This document shows positions 1 to 5,247 of a DNA stretch of 11,904 bases, piece after piece. The translations under genes were made by a program, and so were the position numbers. Under the pieces are notes generated by a model. It ran no database searches. It was not told where the DNA came from and worked only from the letters and a program-made list of their open reading frames with translations. Numbering within the stretch: the first letter of the stretch is position 1; each line of letters begins with the position of its first letter. Source of the DNA: CAG-170 sp022779365. Lineage in GTDB: Bacteria; Bacillota; Clostridia; Oscillospirales; Oscillospiraceae. The stretch spans positions 1-11,904 of the forward strand of contig JALFSI010000019.1 of the NCBI GenBank assembly GCA_022779365.1. Reading direction: 5' to 3'.

Positions 1-151
1 ATACTAGAATCTGTTAAAAAGCTTGAAGAGCTTTTTATAGCGCCAACGGCGCGTCAGATTCTGCATGAGACGGCGCAGCGTGCATTCGCACGATGCGAGT
101 GTGCGTAGCACACGGGATTCTTGATTAAATATTTTAATCAAAAATCAGTAT
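1..151 (+). repeat. 151-bp MITE-like structured repeat, copy 1
   Basis: This copy matches 2140-2290 with only two differences (positions 88 and 142). The ends are ATACT and AGTAT. The left end (ATACTAGAATCTGTTAAA) and the inverted right end (ATACTGATTCTTGATTAAA) form an imperfect terminal inverted repeat. Internal hairpins visible: AGAATCTG 6-13 with CAGATTCT 55-62, enclosing AAAAAGCT 16-23 / AGCTTTTT 29-36 and GCGCC 40-44 / GGCGC 48-52; GTGTGC 99-104 / GCACAC 108-113; and a terminal hairpin with 14-nt arms at 116-129 and 133-146, one mismatch in this copy. There is no coding potential. The last base (151) is part of the ald stop codon. A non-autonomous transposable element is the best reading. 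TA at both borders would suit an IS630/Tc1-like mobiliser, which is inference. The copy starts at the window edge, so its left flank is unseen. Confidence 0.85.
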
Positions 152-1329
152 TAATCAGCGGTTACCCAGGAATAAAAATGAGTCGAGCGCGTATCCGATG
201 CCGGCGGTGCAGGGTCGAGCCGGAAACCGAAGATCCCAAGCGCCTCTTCCGGGCGCACCCACGGTCTTCCCTGTACGGCACTCGTTTCCTCATGCGTCAG
301 AAGTCCCCGGTAGATCGTCAGCGCCCGCCGGTAATAGCCGTCACGGATGCAGGTCTCCTCCTCGCCATCGTTCAGCAGGCTCAGGATCAGCGGCAGCATC
401 TGCGCCGCGTAGGCGACGGATGCAGAGTGCGCGACCGCCCCCGGAATATTTGCAACACAGTAATGTACGATGCCGTCTACAATGTAGCGCGGTTCGTCGT
501 GTGTGGTCGCGCGGCTGGTCTCGATCGCGCCCGGCTCGTCGTTGGAAATATCCACGATCACCGAGCCCTTTTCCATGAGGGAAAGCATATCCCGGGTGAT
601 GAGGAAATCCCGGTTTTCTTTCTGCCATTTGACACAGTTGAGGACGACATCCGTTTTAGGCAATTCCTCCGCAATATGCGCCTGTGAGCAGCGTCTGACG
701 CGGACGCGGCCATTATACTGCGCCGAAAGTGCGCGAAGCCTGTGCATATTTCTTGCCATAACGGTACAGTTGGCACCAAGCGCCTGCAAGACCTGCACGG
801 CGCCTCTTCCAACTTTTCCGCTGCCGAGGATCAGCGCATGGATGCCCGGCTCTCCCGCAAAGCCGCCGACATATTTTCCCTTTCCGCCGTGAATGGTCAG
901 CAGCGATTCCAGCCCAAAAAGCGCCCCCTGCTTCCCCGCCGCCTCACAGTTCGGAGATCCGTATCGGTGAGAGTCCTCCGCCGTAAATGCGATGCAGCCG
1001 CTTTTCATCAGCGCGTTGACCTCCTCTGGATTTGCCGCCGGATGCAGGCAGCCGAGAAGCAGCTGACCTGTTCGGATCAGCGGCCATTCCTCCGGCGTAA
1101 ACTCCTTGACTTTGGCGACCATATCGCAGACTTTGAACAGCTCCTGCACAGAGTTTGTCAGAAGCGCCCCTGCGGATTCATACGCTTCATCCGAAAAACC
1201 GGCTCGTTCTCCGCAGCCGCGCTGTGCATAAACAGTGTGTCCTGCGGTCGTGATGGTCTCCACCTCTTTCGGCGTACAGATCACTCGGTTTTCGCCCTTC
1301 TTCGTCTCGCGCAAAATCCCCAAAATCAT
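151..1329 (-). CDS. ald: Alanine dehydrogenase family protein
   Basis: Cytoplasmic NAD-dependent enzyme interconverting L-alanine and pyruvate plus ammonia, by family membership. The 392-aa product aligns across its length with the alanine dehydrogenase/transhydrogenase family. Seen: N-terminal substrate domain beginning MILGILRETKKGENRV with Arg15, Lys75 in AKVKEF, His96 in CLHPA, a Rossmann glycine motif GSGKVG (169-174), Asp264 in ISNDEPGAIET, and the signature HYCVANIPGAV (289-299). These match the substrate and catalytic residues known from Bacillus Ald (Arg15, Lys75, His96, Asp270). It is about 20 residues longer than usual at the C terminus, with a Pro/Ser/Thr-rich tail ending SWVTAD. 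The sequence is divergent (CLHPA for YLHLA, DEPG for DQGG), so a related amino-acid dehydrogenase specificity is possible. AAAGGAGG lies 8 nt upstream of the ATG. It is monocistronic with its own promoter, and its stop codon touches repeat copy 1. Confidence 0.87.
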   Translation of the reverse strand: MILGILRETKKGENRVICTPKEVETITTAGHTVYAQRGCGERAGFSDEAYESAGALLTNSVQELFKVCDMVAKVKEFTPEEWPLIRTGQLLLGCLHPAANPEEVNALMKSGCIAFTAEDSHRYGSPNCEAAGKQGALFGLESLLTIHGGKGKYVGGFAGEPGIHALILGSGKVGRGAVQVLQALGANCTVMARNMHRLRALSAQYNGRVRVRRCSQAHIAEELPKTDVVLNCVKWQKENRDFLITRDMLSLMEKGSVIVDISNDEPGAIETSRATTHDEPRYIVDGIVHYCVANIPGAVAHSASVAYAAQMLPLILSLLNDGEEETCIRDGYYRRALTIYRGLLTHEETSAVQGRPWVRPEEALGIFGFRLDPAPPASDTRSTHFYSWVTAD

Positions 1330-1385
1330 ATGCTGCGCCTCCTTTCAACAAATATTTTCCTGCCATGCGGCGTTTTTTCGTTTTT

Positions 1386-1414
1386 ATTATACAGGAAAAT
1401 CGACAGATCCGCAA
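1386..1414 (-). promoter_or_regulatory. Sigma-A-type promoter of ald
   Basis: On the minus strand, a -35 box TTGCGG (1409-1414) and a perfect -10 box TATAAT (1386-1391) are separated by 17 bp. They point at ald, whose ATG is about 57 bp downstream of the -10. It lies beyond the perR terminator, so ald is transcribed independently. No clear operator was recognised. Confidence 0.75.
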
Positions 1415-1467
1415 TGCTAATAATACGAGGTCTCAGTTTAATTTTGTGGAGCTCTGCATACCACAGC

Positions 1468-1513
1468 AAAAACGTGCAGGATCGGAGCGAATCCCGCTCC
1501 GATCCTGCACGTT
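1468..1513 (-). terminator. Strong intrinsic terminator of the perR-like gene
   Basis: A perfect inverted repeat with 19-bp arms (1471-1489 and 1495-1513) encloses a 5-nt loop. Read on the minus strand it is followed by TTTTT (1468-1472, partly in the stem). It begins 20 bp after the perR-like stop codon and precedes the ald promoter, which insulates ald from read-through. Confidence 0.88.
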
Positions 1514-1532
1514 CCAAGTTTCTGTGCAGTGC

Positions 1533-1946
1533 TTATTTCTCACGTTCAGCCTTCTGACACGCCGGGCAGACGCCTTCAAAAATCAATCTGTGTCGCGTGA
1601 TCCGATACCCGGACTCCGCCGCAAGCGTTTTGTCCGGCGTTGGGTCGTATGAAAACGGAGCATCGCAGACTGCGCCGCAGCCCGTGCAGATCAGGTGATA
1701 GTGAAAGTCTGTCCTGCAGTCATACCGATCCGCTCCGGGGACCTTTACATGCGTGATCTGTTCCTCCTTAGAAAGGATATTCAGATTCCGATAAACCGTT
1801 CCGCGGCTGATCCTCGGATCTCTTGCACGGATCTCCAGATAGATCTGGTCCGCGCTCGGATGGTCATGGTGTTCCTGTACCGCCTCCAGAACAATTTGAC
1901 GCTGCCGTGTATTTCGGTGCTGCATCTTACTTCCGCCTGCCCTCAT
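1533..1946 (-). CDS. perR: PerR-like Fur-family metalloregulator
   Basis: DNA-binding, metal-dependent repressor; PerR proteins sense hydrogen peroxide through metal-catalysed histidine oxidation. The 137-aa product has the Fur winged helix (RNTRQRQIVLEAV, then SRGTVYRNLNIL as recognition helix, about 47-58) and a dimerisation/metal domain. Numbered from the first Met, it has His29 in HPSADQIY, Asp76 in RYDC, His82 and His84 in HYH, and Asp95. These match the five regulatory-metal ligands of Bacillus PerR, including Asp where Fur has Glu. Structural zinc pairs are C87/C90 (CTGC) and C127/C130 (CPAC). The start is uncertain: the upstream ATG (1944-1946) has a poor SD, while the ATG at 1923-1925 (Met8) has AGGCGG about 8 nt upstream and gives a more typical N terminus. 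Zur or Fur is less likely. It is divergent from the phosphoribosyltransferase gene; no classic peroxide-defence gene lies in the window. Confidence 0.85.
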   Translation of the reverse strand: MRAGGSKMQHRNTRQRQIVLEAVQEHHDHPSADQIYLEIRARDPRISRGTVYRNLNILSKEEQITHVKVPGADRYDCRTDFHYHLICTGCGAVCDAPFSYDPTPDKTLAAESGYRITRHRLIFEGVCPACQKAEREK

Positions 1947-2010
1947 ATCATTCGATCTCAGCGCTTGTCATAGACAATTTGGATCTTGCGCTTTCATCCA
2001 TAATATATAA

Positions 2011-2039
2011 ATCATACCGCAAAATATATCTGCTGTCAA
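2011..2039 (-). promoter_or_regulatory. Consensus promoter of the perR-like gene, with possible operator
   Basis: On the minus strand a perfect -35 TTGACA (2034-2039) and -10 TATGAT (2011-2016) are separated by 17 bp. Overlapping and just downstream of the -10 is an AT-rich, imperfectly palindromic stretch (about 2000-2015, 12 of 16 positions symmetric) of the general character of a Per/Fur box. This suggests autoregulation, but it is not a good match to the 7-1-7 consensus, so the operator is tentative. The promoter itself is convincing. Confidence 0.75.
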
Positions 2040-2084
2040 TGTTCCAGTAATTGTAGTTTTGCGCAGCTGTTTTTTATAAATTAC

Positions 2085-2114
2085 TTGCTATCGGGACTTA
2101 GTATCTATTATAAT
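2085..2114 (+). promoter_or_regulatory. Promoter upstream of repeat copy 2 and the phosphoribosyltransferase gene
   Basis: On the plus strand a -35 TTGCTA (2085-2090) and a perfect -10 TATAAT (2109-2114) are 18 bp apart. The only gene downstream on this strand is the phosphoribosyltransferase homologue at 2357, so the transcript would carry a leader of roughly 235 nt containing the whole of repeat copy 2. The -10 lies within an AT palindrome (TATTATAATA) that might also bind a PerR-like repressor, which is speculative. Confidence 0.6.
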
Positions 2115-2139
2115 ATAACCACCGCAGGAAAACCATATG

Positions 2140-2290
2140 ATACTAGAATCTGTTAAAAAGCTTGAAGAGCTTTTTATAGCGCCAACGGCGCGTCAGATTC
2201 TGCATGAGACGGCGCAGCGTGCATTCACACGATGCGAGTGTGCGTAGCACACGGGATTCTTGATTAAATATTTTAATCAAGAATCAGTAT
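2140..2290 (+). repeat. 151-bp MITE-like structured repeat, copy 2
   Basis: Same length, orientation and ends (ATACT...AGTAT) as copy 1; it differs only at 2227 (A for G) and 2281 (G for A). Here the terminal hairpin is perfect: 14-nt arms 2255-2268 and 2272-2285 around a 3-nt loop. It sits between a good promoter and the phosphoribosyltransferase ribosome binding site and so should be transcribed as leader RNA. No longer target-site duplication is evident: the flanks are ATATG on the left and GAAAG on the right. Only the TA inside each border could be a duplication. Confidence 0.88.
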
Positions 2291-2356
2291 GAAAGCAGCT
2301 TTGCCCCGCCTGCACCCGCCGCCATTCCGACGTGAATATGCAAGGAGGTATTGTCT

Positions 2357-2995
2357 ATGAGTACACAAGCCATCCGCTCCAGAGAGAATCCAAATCTTGA
2401 GCTCATTGCATTCCATGGCCATTTTGCGACCCGGCATTCCCATAACAGTCATTACCTTGACATCACACGGCTGAAGCACGAATACAGTCTGGCGTACGAC
2501 ACTGCGCTTGCGCTCGCAAACCATTACATCTACGAAAAGTCGATCGACACCATCATCTGCATGGACGGCAGCGAGGTCATCGGTGCGTTCCTTGCCCGGC
2601 AGCTGGCGCAGAAGATCCTGTTCTCTGTCAACAATAACAGGGACATCTGCGTTGTCACGCCGGAGTACGACTCCAACGGTCAGCTTCTTTTCCGTGAAAA
2701 TCTGGTCTCCATGATCCATGGCAAAAACGCGCTTCTGCTGATCTCTACAGTCAATTCCGGGAAAACCGCGCGGCGGGCTCTTGAGTGTATTCAATATTAC
2801 AGCGGCAGAATACAGGGCATCGCTGCAGTTTTCAGCGCGATCCCGGATCTGGACGGCATCCCGGTATTGAGCCTGTTCACGCCTGCCGATATTCAGGGCT
2901 ATGAGACCTATCCGACCGGCGAGTGCCGGATGTGCAAAGCCGGGCAGCGAATTGACGCGTTGGCGAACAGCTATGGTCTTTCCACCTTCCGATGA
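2357..2995 (+). CDS. Orotate phosphoribosyltransferase-like (type I PRTase fold) protein
   Basis: The 212-aa product resembles the PyrE-like type I phosphoribosyltransferase fold: a flexible N-terminal region, a hydrophobic strand with IICMDGSEVIGAFLA (66-80, the equivalent of the substrate-access loop), a flexible-loop region near TPEYDSNGQLLFRENL (101-116), and the strand-loop ALLLISTVNSGKTARRALE (125-143) where PRPP normally binds. The canonical VDDVxTTG acidic pair is replaced by IS, keeping only the SGKT turn, so PRPP catalysis is doubtful. It could be a regulatory or altered-specificity relative. A Cys pair (C190, C193 in GECRMC) near the C terminus is not a general PRTase feature. The ATG is chosen because AAGGAGG lies 8 nt upstream; a TTG two codons earlier is too close to it. 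It has a long leader with repeat copy 2 and is followed by a terminator, hence monocistronic. Confidence 0.7.
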   Translation: MSTQAIRSRENPNLELIAFHGHFATRHSHNSHYLDITRLKHEYSLAYDTALALANHYIYEKSIDTIICMDGSEVIGAFLARQLAQKILFSVNNNRDICVVTPEYDSNGQLLFRENLVSMIHGKNALLLISTVNSGKTARRALECIQYYSGRIQGIAAVFSAIPDLDGIPVLSLFTPADIQGYETYPTGECRMCKAGQRIDALANSYGLSTFR

Positions 2996-3008
2996 TCCTT
3001 CAGACAGG

Positions 3009-3045
3009 CAGTGCACCCGGCCATGAAAGCCGGGTGCACTGTTTA
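3009..3045 (+). terminator. Intrinsic terminator after the phosphoribosyltransferase gene
   Basis: A perfect 13-bp stem (3009-3021 with 3029-3041) closes a 7-nt loop and is followed by TTTAT. It begins 13 bp after the stop codon. The T-tract is short. The minus-strand copy lacks a T-run, so termination of the converging tlpA-like operon here is less certain. Confidence 0.75.
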
Positions 3046-3091
3046 TAGGATCGGAAAATATCTTTTGCGTGACCGCTGACAAAACCGCTTA

Positions 3092-4051
3092 TCAGCCCAT
3101 ATCATTGGCGAGCGCCTGGTCGATCTGCTTTTGCAGCGCCTGCTGCTGCGCGGCGCTGGTGATCGCGCCTACGATGGGATCGCCCACGATGTTGCCGTTC
3201 CGATCGACCACATAGGTAGTGGGATAGGCAAAGATGTTGGCGGTGAACTTGCCGGCATCGCCGTCGGAGTCAAAGTACACGTTCTGGTAGGTCGCGCCCT
3301 TCTTGGCAAGCACATCCTTTGCCTCCGAGATCGCCGTCTCGTCGCCGTCCAGCGTGAAGGTGTTGACGCCGATGAGCGTGCCGCCCTTCTCCGCCAGCTC
3401 CTTGTTCAGCGCGTCCAGCTCGGAAAGCTCGCCTACGCAGGGATTGCAGGTGGTGAACCAGAAATTCACGACGGTGACGGCGTTGGCGGAAAATAACTCA
3501 TCACTCTTCACCGTGTTCCCGTCCAGATCCTTGCCCTCAAAGGCGGGGAACTTCTGCATACTGCCGTCGTCGGGAGGGTTGCTCGTGTCGCTGCCTGCGG
3601 GCATGCTCATATCGCCGTCCATGGATTTCTGCATGATCTCGGGATACTTGTTTTCCAGCTCGGTCAGCTTGTTTTCAATATTGCTGATCTCCGTGGTGGA
3701 CTCCTTCAGCCACTCATACTCCTTGTCGGTGAACTGCTCCTTGGCGTCCTCGACGGTGTCCAGCAGGAAGTCGCCGTAGTTTTTGCCGTCCTCGATCATC
3801 GCCATGCCCTTGTCGGCTGCCATGTAGACCTTCTCCCACAGATCGGTGTTCTCCGAGAGGAGGGCGTTCTCCTGCTCCAGCAGCTTTTTGTGCAGGGCGA
3901 GCGCTTCCTCAGCGTTTTTCGGCTCGCCGGTCATCTGCGTGTCATGTCCGTTCATATCCGCCGCCTTGTTGCCGTCCTTCACGCCGCAGGCGAGCAGGGA
4001 CAGTACCATCAGCGCTGCCAGCAGCAGCGCGGCAATTTTCTTCAGCTTCAT
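3092..4051 (-). CDS. TlpA/ResA-like thiol-disulfide oxidoreductase lipoprotein
   Basis: Extracytoplasmic thioredoxin-fold lipoprotein of 319 aa. A charged N terminus and hydrophobic stretch lead to the lipobox LLAC, with Cys22 as the lipidation site. Residues about 45-145 form a Glu/Lys-rich, helical, probably coiled-coil spacer, and 146-165 a Met/Ser/Asp/Pro linker. The redoxin domain follows (about 166-319): FPAFEGKDLDGNTV entry, FWFTTCNPC with the redox pair Cys202/Cys205, and the cis-proline Pro277 in AYPTTY. The CNPC active site preceded by Thr instead of the usual Trp is a mild variation seen in this group. The start overlaps the 4Fe-4S gene's stop as ATGA, with GGAGG 7 nt upstream. The reading frame continues upstream of this ATG, but those codons lie inside the 4Fe-4S gene. 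It probably receives electrons through the partner proteins and reduces exported protein disulfides; substrates are unknown. Confidence 0.86.
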   Translation of the reverse strand: MKLKKIAALLLAALMVLSLLACGVKDGNKAADMNGHDTQMTGEPKNAEEALALHKKLLEQENALLSENTDLWEKVYMAADKGMAMIEDGKNYGDFLLDTVEDAKEQFTDKEYEWLKESTTEISNIENKLTELENKYPEIMQKSMDGDMSMPAGSDTSNPPDDGSMQKFPAFEGKDLDGNTVKSDELFSANAVTVVNFWFTTCNPCVGELSELDALNKELAEKGGTLIGVNTFTLDGDETAISEAKDVLAKKGATYQNVYFDSDGDAGKFTANIFAYPTTYVVDRNGNIVGDPIVGAITSAAQQQALQKQIDQALANDMG

Positions 4052-4971
4052 GTTGTTTCCTCCGTATTCTGTTTGATCGTATTTGTATGTTGCTTTCCGC
4101 TGCCAAAGCCGTAGCGGAAGCACACAGCGCCCGTGGGACAGGCGCGGACGCACATCCCGCAGCGGATGCACTCGGTGTGGTTGGGTGTTTTCGTCACATC
4201 CACGTCCATCTTGCAGGCTTTGGCGCATTTCCCGCAGGAGACGCACTTGCTTTTGTCCACCTTCATCTGGAACAGCGAGACCTTATTTAAAAGCGCGTAG
4301 AACGCGCCCAGCGGGCACAGCCACTTGCAGAACGGTCGATAGTACACCACGCTCAGCACGACCACCGTCAGCAGGACGCCGAGCTTCCAGGTGAAGAGCT
4401 TACCCAGCGCCGCGCGGATGCCGGAATTGGCAAGGGACAGCGGGATCGCCCCCTCCAGCACCCCCTGCGGGCAGAGGTACTTGCAGAAGAACGGGTCGCC
4501 CATGCCCACATCGTTTACCAGAAACGCCGGCAGCAGAAAGACCATCACCAGCAAAACGGCGTATTTGAGATAGCGCAGGGGCTTGAGCTTTTTCGTGGAG
4601 AGCTTCTTTGTCGGGATCTTATGCAGCAGCTCCTGAAGCCAGCCGAAGGGGCACAGAAAACCGCAGATAAAGCGCCCCAGCAAAACCCCTAACAGGATGA
4701 GAAAGCCTGTGATATAATAGGAAAAGCGAAACTTTGACGAGCCCACCACCGCCTGAAACGCCCCGATGGGGCACGCGCCGGACGCCGCCGGGCAGGAGTA
4801 GCAGTTCAGCCCCGGCACGCAGACGGTCTTCCCCGCGCCCTGATAAAGACTTCCCTTGAAAAAGTTCGGCAGGTGCAGGTTGGTCAGCAGCGCCGCGCCC
4901 GCCTGAAGCCAGCCCCGGAAGCGGGACAGGACGTGGGAAGCGCCTGAAAATTTCTTACCCAATGCCCACAC
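4048..4971 (-). CDS. Polytopic 4Fe-4S ferredoxin-type membrane protein (NapH/YccM-like)
   Basis: Integral membrane iron-sulfur protein of 307 aa, probably relaying electrons from cytoplasm to the extracytoplasmic thioredoxin-fold partner. Seen: Cys51/57/60 and a CP at 67-68 in the first loop, membrane segments around 84-105, 133-152 and 195-211, and three CxxxCP motifs typical of NapH-like proteins: CGFLCP (103-108), CKYLCP (163-168) and CKWLCP (215-220). The C terminus carries two ferredoxin clusters, C243/C246/C249/C253 and C268/C271/C274/C278. The start is taken as GTG at 4969-4971, giving MWALGKKF, with TGGAG immediately upstream; it overlaps the end of the CXXC micro-protein by 17 nt. 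A TTG three codons in is an alternative. The stop overlaps the next gene's start (ATGA), so the operon is probably translationally coupled. Confidence 0.85.
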   Translation of the reverse strand: MWALGKKFSGASHVLSRFRGWLQAGAALLTNLHLPNFFKGSLYQGAGKTVCVPGLNCYSCPAASGACPIGAFQAVVGSSKFRFSYYITGFLILLGVLLGRFICGFLCPFGWLQELLHKIPTKKLSTKKLKPLRYLKYAVLLVMVFLLPAFLVNDVGMGDPFFCKYLCPQGVLEGAIPLSLANSGIRAALGKLFTWKLGVLLTVVVLSVVYYRPFCKWLCPLGAFYALLNKVSLFQMKVDKSKCVSCGKCAKACKMDVDVTKTPNHTECIRCGMCVRACPTGAVCFRYGFGSGKQHTNTIKQNTEETT

Positions 4972-5101
4972 ACTCCAGACATAATTTGATGGCTTTGCTC
5001 AGCACCGTCGCCGCCTCGCCCCGCCAGACGCCGAAGCACAGCATGGCGACTCCGGCGAGCAGAAGCGTGATCTGCACCGCCGCCTTCTTTCCGTGACTCA
5101 A
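4955..5101 (-). CDS. CD1871A-family CXXC motif-containing small protein
   Basis: A 48-aa gene starting with TTG. In-frame TGA codons lie just upstream, so no earlier start exists; GGAAAGGG about 9 nt before the TTG is the ribosome binding site. The protein has a short basic N terminus (MSHGKKAAVQ), one hydrophobic helix (about 11-27, ITLLLAGVAMLCFGVWRG), a short amphipathic stretch and the C-terminal signature KLCLECVGIG with Cys41 and Cys44. That ending and the position just before a 4Fe-4S membrane protein gene match the small CD1871A-type CXXC proteins known from clostridia. Its CXXC may take part in the thiol/electron relay or in metal binding; function is not established. It is first in the operon, directly behind the divergent promoter region, and its end overlaps the next gene by 17 nt. 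Confidence 0.82.
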   Translation of the reverse strand: MSHGKKAAVQITLLLAGVAMLCFGVWRGEAATVLSKAIKLCLECVGIG

Positions 5102-5131
5102 GTTTCATCACCCTTTCCGTTTTGTGCCTCC

Positions 5132-5137
5132 ATCATA
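5132..5137 (-). promoter_or_regulatory. Candidate -10 box for the CXXC/4Fe-4S/TlpA operon
   Basis: TATGAT on the minus strand, 31 bp upstream of the TTG start of the small CXXC gene. Seventeen bp upstream the hexamer is CAGGGA, a poor -35, which fits a promoter needing an activator. GTTAA/TTAAC half-sites lie just upstream. Confidence 0.5.
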
Positions 5138-5148
5138 GCACGGGAGAG

Positions 5149-5189
5149 TTAAAGTCCCTGTTAAGAACAGAAACTTAACACAAACCTTA
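5149..5189. promoter_or_regulatory. Candidate operator shared by the redox and two-component operons
   Basis: The site contains two direct GTTAA half-sites 11 bp apart (5149-5153 and 5160-5164) and a perfect inverted repeat TGTTAAG-N8-CTTAACA (5159-5180). AAAC also repeats with 11-bp spacing (5171-5174 and 5182-5185, as AAACTTA and AAACCTTA). An 11-bp helical period is typical of OmpR/PhoB-family binding sites. The repeats lie between the two divergent -10 boxes and overlap the -35 region of the regulator promoter, so the adjacent OmpR-type regulator is the likely ligand (inference). Confidence 0.6.
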
Positions 5190-5206
5190 TCTGTTTTTGC
5201 TATAAT
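5175..5206 (+). promoter_or_regulatory. Promoter of the OmpR-type two-component operon
   Basis: A perfect -10 TATAAT (5201-5206) lies 42 bp before the regulator start. The nearest -35-like hexamer, TTAACA (5175-5180), is 20 bp away, longer than optimal, and no good hexamer sits at 17 bp. This is consistent with activation by a bound regulator, possibly autoregulation. Confidence 0.6.
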
Positions 5207-5247
5207 GAAAGCACCAAAAAAACGAAGAAATAAAAAGGAGGGCTCTC

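Noticed and set aside
1..120. Stacked hairpins of the repeat read as a riboswitch or a small structured RNA gene
   Set aside because: The same unit occurs at unrelated positions (after a stop codon, in a leader) with transposon-like ends and no recognisable ligand-binding core. A mobile repeat is the simpler reading.
1471..1513. Perfect 19-bp inverted repeat as a mobile-element end or attachment site
   Set aside because: Its position just after the perR-like stop and the T-run on the correct strand make it a terminator.
742..1557. A 271-codon open frame on the plus strand opposite ald
   Set aside because: It reads through the ald promoter and the 19-bp-stem terminator and is antisense to a well-supported enzyme.
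1..2290. The two 151-bp repeats as ends of a composite transposon carrying ald and perR
   Set aside because: No transposase is present. The copies have different immediate flanks, and a third partial copy lies elsewhere. Ald and perR look like ordinary chromosomal genes.
2273..3082. A 269-codon open frame on the minus strand opposite the phosphoribosyltransferase gene
   Set aside because: No SD or domain was recognised, and it runs through the terminator hairpin and into the repeat. The plus-strand gene has SD, promoter and fold-level similarity.
4052..4246. N-terminal extension of the TlpA-like protein to 384 residues
   Set aside because: The added codons lie inside the 4Fe-4S gene. The internal ATG has GGAGG and starts a classic lipoprotein signal peptide.
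4884..5111. A 75-codon minus-strand frame starting MMKLESRK upstream of the 4Fe-4S gene
   Set aside because: It overlaps the 48-aa CXXC gene in another frame. It is Arg/Gly-rich without a domain, and the TTG-started frame has the family signature.
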